Positions 1-8,546 of a stretch of 64,000 nt of DNA are shown here, piece by piece. How positions within the stretch are numbered: the stretch's first letter is position 1; the number at the start of each line of letters is the position of its first letter. The stretch comes from VAZQ01 sp035263865 (lineage in GTDB: Bacteria; Pseudomonadota; Alphaproteobacteria; Rhizobiales; Xanthobacteraceae). The notes beneath the pieces are model-generated. The model was given only the letters and a program-made list of their open reading frames with translations. It was not told where the DNA came from and ran no database searches. The position numbers and the translations under genes were made by a program. The stretch lies in NCBI GenBank assembly GCA_035263865.1, contig DATFQX010000270.1, forward strand, positions 1-64,000, written 5' to 3'.

Positions 1-2
1 TT

Positions 3-77
<75 letters not shown>

Positions 78-319
78 GTCCGAATTCCGGTCGCACCATG
101 GCGGCCGGTTGATCGAGCACCTATGCCAAAAGGGCGAAAGCTTTGCAACCATCCCTAACCGTTCACATCATGCCCTCTTGTGGCAATCACGTCCGCGGTC
201 CATGAAGCGCGCGGGCGAGGCGCTGTCGGGATTTCATCAGATGTTCGCCGCAATCGATCAGGGATTCGATATCAGACCGGCGCCACGGGGCGGCTGAGTG
301 CCCTCAACGATCGGGTCCA

Positions 320-838
320 ATGCCTGCCACTCCTTCCGACCTATTCGCTTTCCTCGACCGGCTCGGCATCACGCACGTGACCGTGACACACCCCCCGCTG
401 TTCACGGTCGAGCAATCGCGCGAGTTGCGCGGAACCATTCCGGGCGGGCACACCAAAAACCTCTTTCTCAAAGACAAGAAGGGAGCGCTTTTTCTGGTGA
501 CGGCGCCGGAGGACGCAGTGATCGAGCTCAGATCGCTACACCGACGACTGTGTGCCGCCGGCCGGTTTTCGTTCGCATCTGCCGAGCTCCTGCGCGCAAC
601 GCTGGGCATCGAGCCCGGCGCGGTGACCCCGTTTGCGGCAATGAATGACAGCGATCACCGCGTCAGCATTGTGCTTGATGCCGCACTGATGCAACACGAG
701 ATCATCAACTGCCATCCGCTCGTCAACACCATGACGACCTCGATCGCACACGCCGATCTGCTGCGGTTCCTGGAGGCGACCGGCCATTCGCCCCGAATCG
801 TGGCGGCCGCGGAACAAGAGAAGTCGCTGCAGGATTGA
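320..838 (+). CDS. YbaK/ProX-family aminoacyl-tRNA deacylase (ProXp-ala type)
   Basis: A 172-aa single-domain protein of the YbaK/aminoacyl-tRNA editing family. Members act in trans in the cytoplasm to hydrolyse mischarged tRNAs; the stand-alone ProXp-ala subgroup clears Ala-tRNA(Pro). The substrate-binding motif GGHTKNLFLKDKKG spans about residues 42-55 and the family motif GIEPGAVTPF lies near 95-104. Length matches the usual 165-175 aa. The ATG at 320 is the only sensible start, although the upstream Shine-Dalgarno is weak. It is a single-gene unit between tRNA-Gly and cnoX. The exact substrate is inferred from the family. Confidence 0.85.
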   Translation: MPATPSDLFAFLDRLGITHVTVTHPPLFTVEQSRELRGTIPGGHTKNLFLKDKKGALFLVTAPEDAVIELRSLHRRLCAAGRFSFASAELLRATLGIEPGAVTPFAAMNDSDHRVSIVLDAALMQHEIINCHPLVNTMTTSIAHADLLRFLEATGHSPRIVAAAEQEKSLQD

Positions 839-984
839 GTTTATTGATTGCAAAGGTGGCCTTGAACACCATTTAATTGGCCATATGCAGATTTCGGCGC
901 GGCGTGGCTTGCCTGCGCTTGGTCAGGAGTCAATCGAGCGCCACGCCGTTCGGCGTGGGGCGGCGCGTACGAAGGACGAACGGG

Positions 985-1890
985 ATGACGATGTTGCAGA
1001 GCGGCGAGGCGCCAGCGACGGGCGCCGTGGTCAAGGACACGACCACTCAGAGCTTCGTCAAAGACGTAATTGAGGAATCCAAACGCCAGCCGGTCCTGGT
1101 GGACTTCTGGGCGGAATGGTGCGGGCCATGCAAGCAACTCGCACCGGTGCTGGAGAAAGCGGTTCGTGCCGCCAAGGGCAAGGTAAAGCTCGTCAAGATG
1201 GACATCGACAAGCACCCCTCGATCCCGGGGCAGCTCGGTATTCAGTCGATTCCTGCAGTGTTTGCTTTCGTCAACGGCCAGCCGATCGACGGCTTCCTCG
1301 GTGCCCTGCCGGAGAGCCAGGTCATCGCCTTCATCGAACGGCTGACCAAAGACCGCCTCGGCGGTGAGGAAAAGGACCTCTTGAAGAGTGCCGACGACGC
1401 GCTTGCCAAAGGCGACGCCGCGGGCGCAGCCGACCTCTATGCCAAGGTGCTGGCGCAGGACGGCGGCAATCTCGCTGCCCTTGGCGGCCTCGCGCGCAGC
1501 TACGTGCGCACCGGCGCCCTTGAGCAGGCGCGACAGACCCTGGCGATGGTCCCGGAAGCCAAGCGCAACGATCCCGCGATCACTGCGGCCCGCGCGGCAC
1601 TCGAGTTGAGCGAGCAGGCACAAGCGGTCGGACCGATCGCTGAGCTCGAGCAGAAGGTCGCGGCGAACCCGCTCGACCATCAAGCCCGCTTCGATCTCGC
1701 GGTCGCGTTGAATGCAAAGGGGCGCCGCCAAGAGGCCGTCGATAACCTGCTCGAGATCGTCAAGCGCGATCGCAAATGGAATGACGACGGGGCGCGCAAG
1801 CAGTTGGTCCAGTTCTTCGAGGCCTGGGGCCCGACCGACGAGGCCACCGTCAATGGCCGTAAGCGGCTGTCGTCGATTTTGTTTTCGTAG
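985..1890 (+). CDS. cnoX: CnoX-type thioredoxin-TPR chaperone
   Basis: A 301-aa cytoplasmic protein with an N-terminal thioredoxin domain (about residues 18-125; active site WCGPC at 45-49) followed by a C-terminal TPR region with alanine-rich helical repeats to the end. Length and architecture match CnoX/YbbN, a holdase and thioredoxin-like partner of GroEL and DnaK. E. coli CnoX lacks a functional CXXC, while the Caulobacter form keeps it; this protein has the intact dithiol, so redox activity is expected. The reading frame is open further upstream, but ATG 985, preceded by an AAGGACG stretch, starts the thioredoxin fold at the normal place. The LON-domain gene follows 80 bp downstream. Confidence 0.88.
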   Translation: MTMLQSGEAPATGAVVKDTTTQSFVKDVIEESKRQPVLVDFWAEWCGPCKQLAPVLEKAVRAAKGKVKLVKMDIDKHPSIPGQLGIQSIPAVFAFVNGQPIDGFLGALPESQVIAFIERLTKDRLGGEEKDLLKSADDALAKGDAAGAADLYAKVLAQDGGNLAALGGLARSYVRTGALEQARQTLAMVPEAKRNDPAITAARAALELSEQAQAVGPIAELEQKVAANPLDHQARFDLAVALNAKGRRQEAVDNLLEIVKRDRKWNDDGARKQLVQFFEAWGPTDEATVNGRKRLSSILFS

Positions 1891-1970
1891 CGCACGCGGC
1901 TGCCTGGTCGGGCGCCGAGAAGCGTTAAGGCAAAGAGTTTCGGTCGCATTGCCGCGCTGGGAGAGCGACC

Positions 1971-2645
1971 ATGCCGATGAATGCGGTCTATGAGAGGCCG
2001 GACGATCTCGCCGATGTGATCCCGGTCTTTCCATTGCCGGGGGCGCTGTTATTGCCGCGCGGACAGATGCCGCTCAACATCTTCGAGCCGCGCTACGTAG
2101 CGATGATCGATGACGCCCTGCGGGCCGGTCACCGCCTGATCGGCATGATCCAGCCCGACGCCGCACATCCCGGACCCGAGAGCAGGCCCAATCTCTACAA
2201 GGTCGGCTGCGTTGGCCGCATCACGCAGCTCGCCGAGACCGGCGACGGCCGCTACCTCCTCCAGCTCACCGGCATCGTCCGTTTTCGCGTCGACGAGGAG
2301 CTCAGCGTGAGGACGCCGTACCGGCAGTGCCGCGTGAGCTATGCTCCCTTCGTCGACGATTTCACCGCCCGGAAGGGCGAAGACGAGGTGGACCGTGCGA
2401 GCCTTCTGCGGGCGCTCTCCGATTTTCTAAAGGCCAACGATCTCAAGGCCGACTGGGACGGCATCGAGAATGCCCCCAACGAAGCCCTGGTCAATGCGCT
2501 CGCGATGATGTCTCCTTACGGAACTGCCGAGAAGCAGGCGCTCTTGGAAGCGCCCGATCTCAAGACCCGCGCGGAGATCCTCATCGCGGCGACGGAGATC
2601 GAGCTGGCCAAGAAGACAGCGGGCTGCGAAACCCCGCTGCAATAA
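1971..2645 (+). CDS. LON N-terminal substrate-binding domain protein
   Basis: A 224-aa protein consisting only of the Lon N-terminal (PUA-like) domain, with no AAA+ or Ser-Lys protease part. The signature IPVFPLPGALLLPRGQMPLNIFEPRYVAMIDDAL-type region is at about residues 18-51, and the conserved YKVGCVGRI and DGRYLLQLTGI strands follow. Such stand-alone LON domains are common in alphaproteobacteria and often neighbour a CnoX-like gene; the role is unknown but probably substrate or adaptor binding. A second ATG two codons in (1977) is an equally plausible start. Confidence 0.85.
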   Translation: MPMNAVYERPDDLADVIPVFPLPGALLLPRGQMPLNIFEPRYVAMIDDALRAGHRLIGMIQPDAAHPGPESRPNLYKVGCVGRITQLAETGDGRYLLQLTGIVRFRVDEELSVRTPYRQCRVSYAPFVDDFTARKGEDEVDRASLLRALSDFLKANDLKADWDGIENAPNEALVNALAMMSPYGTAEKQALLEAPDLKTRAEILIAATEIELAKKTAGCETPLQ

Positions 2646-2743
2646 CATCGCGCGATGGGGCGCGAACATCGCGGGATTGGGACGCTAAAATATGCCGGCT
2701 AAAGCCGCTGCGGTAAGCCGCGCATCGGATTGGAGGAGAGCGA

Positions 2744-3010
2744 ATGGCCAAGGAAGAGTTGCTCGAATTCAGCGGCACCGTCACCGAAGTGCTACCCGAT
2801 GGCAATTATCGCGTCACGCTCGATAATGAACACGAAATTCTCGCATACATGTCGGGCAAGATGCGCAAATTCCGCATCCGCACGGGGGTCGGCGATCGGG
2901 TCGTCGTGGAAGTCTCGCCATACGATCTCACGCGCGGACGCATCAATTTTCGCCAGAAAGAGGAACGCGCGGCCGCTTCCGCGCCACGCCGTCCCAATTT
3001 CCGGCGGTAG
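2744..3010 (+). CDS. infA: Translation initiation factor IF-1, C-terminally extended type
   Basis: An 88-aa S1/OB-fold protein beginning MAKEELLEFSGTVTEVLPDG, with the IF-1 hallmarks VTLDNEHEILAYMSGKMRK and SPYDLTRGRI. It binds the 30S A site during initiation. Canonical IF-1 is 72 aa; this form has a basic tail (EERAAASAPRRPNFRR) seen in a second IF-1 type in Hyphomicrobiales. A strong GGAGGAG Shine-Dalgarno lies just upstream of ATG 2744. It stands 98 bp after the LON gene. It may be the only infA or a paralogue; this window cannot decide. Confidence 0.93.
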   Translation: MAKEELLEFSGTVTEVLPDGNYRVTLDNEHEILAYMSGKMRKFRIRTGVGDRVVVEVSPYDLTRGRINFRQKEERAAASAPRRPNFRR

Positions 3011-3121
3011 CCAGGCAAGCTGCGTGCTATAGCCGAGCTGGAGTATCGGGGCGCGGTCCACGACGAAGCAGTTGCATACGCACTGACTTCGCGGAACATC
3101 GCCATTCACGTGGAGTACGTC

Positions 3122-3319
3122 ATGAGCAACCCACCCGAGCGCCCCCCCGGCGGCGTCGATCCGAAGCTTTTGGAAATTCTGGTCTGTCCGCTGACCAAGG
3201 GACCCCTCGAATACGATGCGGAAAAGCAGGAGCTCATCTCGCGCTCCGCCAAGCTTGCCTATCCGATCCGCGGCGGCATCCCGATCATGCTGCCCGAGGA
3301 GGCACGACGGCTGGATTGA
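3122..3319 (+). CDS. Trm112-like zinc-ribbon protein (YcaR family)
   Basis: A 65-aa protein of the Trm112p/YcaR family: VDPKLLEILVCPLTKGPLEYD near the N-terminus and LAYPIRGGIPIMLPEEARRL at the C-terminus. The family can act as an activating partner of methyltransferases. Only one of the usual zinc-ligand Cys residues (VCPL) is present, as in many bacterial members. ATG 3122 is chosen over the in-frame GTG 3110 because GGAG at 3112-3115 is correctly spaced for it. A GST gene follows. Confidence 0.85.
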   Translation: MSNPPERPPGGVDPKLLEILVCPLTKGPLEYDAEKQELISRSAKLAYPIRGGIPIMLPEEARRLD

Positions 3320-3433
3320 CGCCCCCGCGTTGTGATTGCCTTCGCCAAGGGCGCAGGCGGGATACCGCCGCGGAGGTTTCGCGTTTGAAAAACTGCCGGT
3401 CGGCACACGGACGAACGAGCCAAGGGTATAGCG

Positions 3434-4057
3434 ATGATCAAAATCTGGGGGCGAAACACTTCCGTCAACGTGCAAAAGGTGATGTGGGCGGTTGGCGAGC
3501 TCGGCCTACCACACGAGCGCATCGATATTGGCGGTCCGTTCGGCAAGAACAACGAGCCCGCATATCTGGCGATGAACCCGAACGGCCTGGTGCCGACGCT
3601 GCAGGAGGATGAATTCCTGCTGTGGGAATCGAATTCCATCGTGCGCTACCTCGCGGCGAAATACGGCGCCGGCAACCTCGAACCCTCCGATCTGCGCGCG
3701 CGTGCGCGCGCCAACAGCTGGATGGACTGGCAGCTCACCGTCGCGCATCCGCCGCTCACGCCGGTGTTCTGGGGCCTTATTCGAACCCCGTCCGAGAAAC
3801 GCGATCACGCAGCAATCGAGGCGGGTAAGGTCAAGTGCATCGCGGTGATGAAAATTCTGGACGCGCAGCTTGCCGAAACGGCGTTCGTGGCCGGGGATAC
3901 CCTCTCAATGGGCGATATTCCAGTTGCGCTGATGGCCTACCGCTTCCGCCGCCTCGTGCCGGAGCGCCCGCCCTTCGAAAATCTCGAGCGCTGGTTTGCC
4001 CAGATCGAGCAGCGTCCCGCGTTCAAGCAACACGTGCTGGCGATTCCGTTCGTGTGA
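3434..4057 (+). CDS. Glutathione S-transferase family protein
   Basis: A 207-aa cytosolic GST. The N-terminal thioredoxin-like domain starts MIKIWGRNTSVNVQKVMWAV and contains the glutathione-binding cis-Pro/Ser elements NGLVPTLQ and WESNSIVRYLA (about residues 54-76). The all-helical C-terminal domain ends with MGDIPVALMAYRF and WFAQIEQRPAFKQHV. An N-terminal Ser/Asn rather than Tyr suggests a beta- or theta-like bacterial class. The substrate cannot be predicted. Confidence 0.9.
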   Translation: MIKIWGRNTSVNVQKVMWAVGELGLPHERIDIGGPFGKNNEPAYLAMNPNGLVPTLQEDEFLLWESNSIVRYLAAKYGAGNLEPSDLRARARANSWMDWQLTVAHPPLTPVFWGLIRTPSEKRDHAAIEAGKVKCIAVMKILDAQLAETAFVAGDTLSMGDIPVALMAYRFRRLVPERPPFENLERWFAQIEQRPAFKQHVLAIPFV

Positions 4058-4141
4058 ATGCACTCGGACGAAGCGTCGCCCTGAACCGAAGGTGTCCGAG
4101 CCCCGGCATCGACTACGCTGCCGCAAGCTCAGCCGCCGTCG

Positions 4142-5386
4142 CTATAGCGCCTCGCCGCGCAACAGCTTCGGCACCTCGCCCATGAGTCCGGCGGCCTCGC
4201 GGATAAAAAGCTGCTTCAGCGCCGGCAGACGATCGACAAGACCGAGGCCGACATCGCGCACGAGGCGCAGCACGTCCGATTGATTGGCGAACAGCCGGTT
4301 GAGCCCATCGGTCGTGATGCCCATAGCCACCGTGTCGAAGCGCCGCCAGCGCTGATAGCGCTCGAGCACGGCAGGCGAGCCGGGATCAAGCCCCAGCCGA
4401 GCGGCATCGACAATGACTTCGGCGAGCGCAGCGACGTCCTTGAGCCCCATATTGAGTCCCTGGCCCGCAATCGGGTGGATCACATGGGCGGCATCGCCCA
4501 CCAGCGCGAGACGATCGGCAATGAAAGCGCGCGACAACAAAAGTCCGAGCGGATGGACGCGACGGGGACCGACCGCTGCGATCTCGCCGAGACGAAGGCC
4601 GAAGCGCCGCTCTAGCTCAGCGTGAAATTCGGCGTCCGGCAGCGCGACGATGCGCACCGCCTCTTGCGTTTCCTCGGTCCAGACGATGGACGAACGGTGA
4701 CCCACGGCAGCGTCGCGTTTCAACGGCAGGATCGCGAACGGCCCGGCGGGAAGAAAGTGCTCCTCGGCCCGCCCGCAATGATCGCGCTCATGCGCGACGG
4801 TGGTGACGATGGCGGACTGCTCGTACCTAAGGCCGTGGCTGGCAATTCCCGCATGCTCGCGGATCGCCGAACGCGCGCCATCGGCCGCGACAAGAAGGCG
4901 GGCACCGCACGTCTCGCCGTCGGATAAGCGCACTTCGACGCGGTCCGGCGTAAATTCGAAATCAGCGACCGCCGCCGGCCTCAATCCGACGCCTTCATCT
5001 CTCGCCTTCTGCGCCAGCGCCGCGAGCAGGGGCGCATTCTCGATCATGTGGGCGAACGGCTCCCCCGGTTCGACGTCACCATCGAACGTAAGAAAGACCG
5101 GCCGCACCACATCGGTGAGACGGCTATCCGTTACAACCATGTCGCGGATGGGCTGTGCCTCGATCGTCTGCCACACGCCGATCGTCTCGAACAGGCGCCG
5201 CGCCGCGGCGACGATGGCTGATGCGCGCCCATCGTTTGCCGGGCGTGCCAGCGCCGGGTCGGCAACGGTAACGGAAAACGACGGCGCAAGACCCTGACGA
5301 AGCGCGATCGCCAGCGCCAAGCCGGCAAGGCCCGCGCCACCGATGAGCACATCGACGCTCTGCACGCTCTGAGGTGATGACCCCAC
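4142..5386 (-). CDS. UbiH/UbiF/UbiL-family FAD monooxygenase
   Basis: A class A flavoprotein hydroxylase of about 414 aa, of the family acting on the ubiquinone ring; in alphaproteobacteria the homologue UbiL performs one or more ring hydroxylations. Visible motifs are the dinucleotide-binding VLIGGAGLAGLALAIAL near the N-terminus, the DG motif VAADGARSAIRE, and the second FAD motif LVGDAAHVIHPIAGQGLNMG in the C-terminal half. The start is taken as GTG at 5386 because AGGAGG (minus strand, 5392-5397) lies 6 nt before it; an ATG at 5404 is upstream of that site and less likely. The gene diverges from tesB across about 80 bp. Which ring position it modifies is unknown. Confidence 0.87.
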   Translation of the reverse strand: MGSSPQSVQSVDVLIGGAGLAGLALAIALRQGLAPSFSVTVADPALARPANDGRASAIVAAARRLFETIGVWQTIEAQPIRDMVVTDSRLTDVVRPVFLTFDGDVEPGEPFAHMIENAPLLAALAQKARDEGVGLRPAAVADFEFTPDRVEVRLSDGETCGARLLVAADGARSAIREHAGIASHGLRYEQSAIVTTVAHERDHCGRAEEHFLPAGPFAILPLKRDAAVGHRSSIVWTEETQEAVRIVALPDAEFHAELERRFGLRLGEIAAVGPRRVHPLGLLLSRAFIADRLALVGDAAHVIHPIAGQGLNMGLKDVAALAEVIVDAARLGLDPGSPAVLERYQRWRRFDTVAMGITTDGLNRLFANQSDVLRLVRDVGLGLVDRLPALKQLFIREAAGLMGEVPKLLRGEAL

Positions 5387-5469
5387 GGCCGTCCTCCTGC
5401 TCATGACTATAGCATTGTCACGACCCAGGCCGGCGGACGATGATGCCCGCCGCGACCGGAAAATGGGCA

Positions 5470-6342
5470 ATGTCGTCTGCTGTTCAAGATCTGCTTGCCA
5501 TTCTCGACCTCGAGCAACTCGAGGTAAATCTGTTCCGCGGCCGCTCGCCCCAGGTCGGCTGGCAGCGCGTGTTCGGCGGACAGGTGATTGGGCAAGCGCT
5601 CGTGGCCGCCTGCCGTACGGTCGACGTGGCAGGTCGACCGCCGCACTCGCTGCACGCCTATTTCCTGCTTGCCGGCGATCCGAAGGTGCCGATCATTTAC
5701 GAAGTGGACCGCATCCGCGATGGCAAGAGCTTCACGACCCGTCTTGTGAGCGCAATTCAGCACGGGCATGCGATTTTCACCATGGCGGTGTCGTTTCACC
5801 ACGACGAGCCTGGCATGAGCCATCAGGCCCGCATGCCGGCGGTGGCGACACCGGAGCAGTTGCCGAACGAAGCCGACATCAAGCAACGCGTGCTACCGCT
5901 GATGCCCGATCCGGTGCGGCGCTATTACGAACGCGAACGGCCAATCGAATGGCGGCCCGTGGAGCTCGATCGCTATCTCGGAAAAAAAATCGAGGATGGG
6001 CGCTTCCACGTCTGGATCCGGGCAACGGCGCCGCTTCCAGATGAGCCCGCAATTCATCAATGCGTTCTCGCCTACGCATCCGACATGCTGCTGCTCGATT
6101 CGGCGCTGATCCCGCATGGGCGCACCGTGTTCGAACAAAGCCTGATGGCGGCAAGCCTCGATCACGCGCTTTGGTTTCACCGCCCGTTTCGAGCAGACGA
6201 ATGGCTGCTCTACGCCCATGACAGCCCTAATCTCTCGGGTTCGCGCGGCTTTTCCCGTGGTCTCATTTTTGCCGGGGACGGAACGCTCGTTGCCTCCGTG
6301 GCTCAGGAAGGCTTGCTGCGGGAACGCAGCCTCTTTCGTTAA
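5470..6342 (+). CDS. tesB: Acyl-CoA thioesterase II (TesB)
   Basis: A 290-aa double-hotdog thioesterase hydrolysing medium- to long-chain acyl-CoA to free acid. Motifs include RSPQVGWQRVFGGQVIGQAL near the N-terminus, PHSLHAYFLLAGDP, and in the second hotdog DHALWFHRPFRADEWLLY and GSRGFSRGLIF. Length and order match E. coli TesB (286 aa). ATG 5470 (MSSAVQDLL) fits family N-termini; ten in-frame codons upstream are probably untranslated. A hairpin at 6367-6387 follows but has no U-tract. Confidence 0.93.
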   Translation: MSSAVQDLLAILDLEQLEVNLFRGRSPQVGWQRVFGGQVIGQALVAACRTVDVAGRPPHSLHAYFLLAGDPKVPIIYEVDRIRDGKSFTTRLVSAIQHGHAIFTMAVSFHHDEPGMSHQARMPAVATPEQLPNEADIKQRVLPLMPDPVRRYYERERPIEWRPVELDRYLGKKIEDGRFHVWIRATAPLPDEPAIHQCVLAYASDMLLLDSALIPHGRTVFEQSLMAASLDHALWFHRPFRADEWLLYAHDSPNLSGSRGFSRGLIFAGDGTLVASVAQEGLLRERSLFR

Positions 6343-6464
6343 AGGGGGAGTTGTGCTGCAGTGATCGGGAGCCAAGCCGGGGCTCCCATGCGAATGGGGG
6401 AATTAATCGCTTAATCTTTCGCCATGGCGCCGATAATGTAGGCAAGCATTCGGGGAGCGAATTC

Positions 6465-6803
6465 ATGAAACTGGTCATTGCCGTGATCAAGCCATTCAAG
6501 CTTGAGGATGTTCGCGACGCATTGGTGGCAGTCGGCGTGCAGGGCATGACCGCAAGCGAAGTCAAAGGCTACGGAAGGCAGAAAGGGCATACCGAAATCT
6601 ACCGCGGCGCCGAATACGCCGTGAACTTCCTGCCGAAGATCCGCATCGAGGTGGCGGTGCCGTCCGATCGCGTAGGTGCCGTCGTCGAGGCGATCATTGC
6701 GTCCGCCAAGACGGGTCAAATCGGTGACGGCAAGATCTTCGTGACGACGATCGACCAAGCGGTGCGCATCAGGACCGGCGAGACCGACGCGGACGCATTG
6801 TAA
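6465..6803 (+). CDS. glnK: PII signal protein GlnK
   Basis: A 112-aa PII trimer subunit sensing 2-oxoglutarate, ATP and ADP, and controlling AmtB and nitrogen regulation. The T-loop contains the uridylylation target Tyr51 in YRGAEY; the B-loop TGQIGDGKIFV and the C-terminal RIRTGETDADAL are intact. ATG 6465 begins MKLVIAVIKPFKLEDV as in all PII proteins, and an in-frame extension upstream is discarded. It lies 24 bp before amtB, the classic glnK-amtB operon. I found no convincing sigma54 promoter directly upstream. Confidence 0.96.
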   Translation: MKLVIAVIKPFKLEDVRDALVAVGVQGMTASEVKGYGRQKGHTEIYRGAEYAVNFLPKIRIEVAVPSDRVGAVVEAIIASAKTGQIGDGKIFVTTIDQAVRIRTGETDADAL

Positions 6804-6827
6804 AGCCTGAGCCATCGAGGGGGCAGC

Positions 6828-8156
6828 ATGAGAAGGGACAATACTCGCATCACTTGCGCGGTCGCGGCCGCGCTGGGTTTTGGCTTCGCTGCGGTACCAA
6901 CGCTCGCGCAGGAAACGACGTCCAAAATCGACGCCGCCGATACCGCCTGGATGATCTCAGCCACCAGCCTCGTGCTGATGATGACGATCCCAGGTTTGGC
7001 GCTGTTCTATTGCGGAATGGTGCGCAAGAAGAACCTCCTCGCCACGATGGCACAAAGCTTCGCCTGCACGGCCGTGTGCTCGCTCTTGTGGTTCGCCTTC
7101 GGTTACAGCCTGAGCTTCGTCGGAGACGGGAAGTGGCTTGGAACGCTCGAACGGGTGTTCATGCGCGGCACCAGCATGGAGGCAACCAGTGCATTCGCGC
7201 CGACCATTCCCGAAACCTTGTACATGTTCTATCAGATGACGTTTGCAATCATCACGGTTGCCCTGATCGCAGGCTCGATCGCGGACCGCATGCGCTTCTC
7301 TGCTTTTTTATGGTTTTGCGCGAGTTGGCTCATCTTCGTGTATGTGCCGATCGCGCATTGGGTTTGGGGCGGCGGTTTCCTCGCCCATGCCGGCGTTCTC
7401 GATTTTGCCGGCGGCACCGTCGTCCACCTCAATGCGGGCATTGCCGGTTTGGTTGCGGCCTACGTGATCGGCAAACGCCACGGGTATGGCACTGAGAATT
7501 TCGCACCGCATGACCTCTCGCTGGCAGTGATTGGCACGGGGCTGCTTTGGGTCGGCTGGTTGGGCTTCAACGGCGGTTCGGCACTCGGTGCCAATTCGCG
7601 CGCTGCCTTCGCAATCCTCGCCACCCATCTCGCGGCCTCAACCGGCGCGCTGACCTGGATGTTCCTGGAATGGCTCACACGCGGAAAACCCTCGGTGCTC
7701 GGCCTGATCTCGGGCGCGGTCGCCGGTCTCGGCACCATCACGCCGGCGTCCGGCTTCGTGCTGCCTTGGCAGGCCGTCATCATCGGCCTCGCCGCTGGGG
7801 CCTTTTGCTTCTGGGCCTGTACCTGGCTGAAGCTGCGCATGGGATATGACGATTCGCTGGACGTATTCGGCGTTCACGGTGTCGGTGGCGCCACCGGCAC
7901 GTTGCTCACCGGCGTCTTCGCGGTGGCGGCACTATCCGTAGGCCCGGATTCACCGGAGGGTGCGGCGGGGCTCATTGAGGGCAACGCCCGACAAGTGTTG
8001 ATCCAGCTCTACGCCGTGATCGCTGTCATCATCTGGTCCGGCGTGCTGACCTTTATTCTGCTCAAGGCCATCGAGTTGTTCCTGCCGCTGCGCGTGAGCG
8101 GGCAGCACGAGGTTGAAGGACTCGATCTTAGCCAGCACGGCGAAGCGCTGCAGTGA
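6828..8156 (+). CDS. amtB: Ammonium transporter AmtB
   Basis: A 442-aa inner-membrane ammonium channel. An N-terminal signal peptide ends near VPTLAQ at about residue 27, followed by the characteristic DTAWMISATSLVLMMTIPGLALFYCGMVRKKN and ten further hydrophobic segments. Conserved signatures include DFAGGTVVHLNAGIAGL with the first pore histidine region, FNGGSALGANS, and DVFGVHGVGGATGTLLTG with the second pore histidine. GAGGGGG precedes the ATG. It is cotranscribed with glnK, whose product blocks the channel under nitrogen sufficiency. Confidence 0.96.
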   Translation: MRRDNTRITCAVAAALGFGFAAVPTLAQETTSKIDAADTAWMISATSLVLMMTIPGLALFYCGMVRKKNLLATMAQSFACTAVCSLLWFAFGYSLSFVGDGKWLGTLERVFMRGTSMEATSAFAPTIPETLYMFYQMTFAIITVALIAGSIADRMRFSAFLWFCASWLIFVYVPIAHWVWGGGFLAHAGVLDFAGGTVVHLNAGIAGLVAAYVIGKRHGYGTENFAPHDLSLAVIGTGLLWVGWLGFNGGSALGANSRAAFAILATHLAASTGALTWMFLEWLTRGKPSVLGLISGAVAGLGTITPASGFVLPWQAVIIGLAAGAFCFWACTWLKLRMGYDDSLDVFGVHGVGGATGTLLTGVFAVAALSVGPDSPEGAAGLIEGNARQVLIQLYAVIAVIIWSGVLTFILLKAIELFLPLRVSGQHEVEGLDLSQHGEALQ

Positions 8157-8546
8157 AGGCACGGCCGAGCCTGCAATAGATTTGTCTGCGCACCGCCTTC
8201 TCGGCAACCGAGCGCTCATCGCGTTCGCTAGAGCTGTGCGACCGGCGGATGATCGGTCACGTGCCCATCGAGCCCCGGGGGCCAGCGCGTAGGACATGGG
8301 CATGCGACATCTCGCAGCGCCTGACTAAAAATTGTGCAGGCCTGAGCGGCGTTTGTGCGGCGCCTATCAAGTGGTCGTAAGCGGCCCCGCGACCTGCTGC
8401 GAACGCCTTTTGTTTCCACGCACTTACAGCACGCCGGCGAATTGGCACGACGCTTGATTCACCGCAACAGCGTCGTCGGCCGAGCGAGGGCTGCGCAGGC
8501 CAAACTCAGTAACCTGCACCTGCAGGCGCGAGCGGGGGGTGACCCC
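8157..8546. other. Intergenic region amtB to second PII gene
   Basis: This gap of 390 bp has no credible coding frame. The only recognisable signal is the sigma54-type promoter at 8442-8458. Short GTGC/GCAC motifs (for example around 8333-8356) could be enhancer-binding sites, but none forms a clean NtrC dyad. No amtB terminator with a U-tract is visible. Confidence 0.5.
8442..8458 (+). promoter_or_regulatory. Sigma54 (RpoN) promoter upstream of second PII gene
   Basis: TTGGCACGACGCTTGAT matches the sigma54 consensus TGGCACG-N4-TTGCW: GG at 8444-8445 is followed after exactly 10 nt by GA at 8456-8457, where GC would be ideal. It lies 89 nt before the PII start codon. PII genes are classic RpoN/NtrC targets, which strengthens the call. 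Confidence 0.65.

Noticed and set aside
6367..6387. GGGAGCC...GGCTCCC hairpin after tesB as a terminator
   Set aside because: The stem is good but no T-run follows; it may be an mRNA structure, but it does not meet the terminator criteria.
6401..6413. TTAA...TTAA pair upstream of glnK as a CtrA site
   Set aside because: The spacing is 4 nt, not 7.
6343..6464. Sigma54 promoter before the first glnK
   Set aside because: The best candidate (TGGCGCC then GT at the -12 position) lacks both the TGGCACG and TTGC elements.
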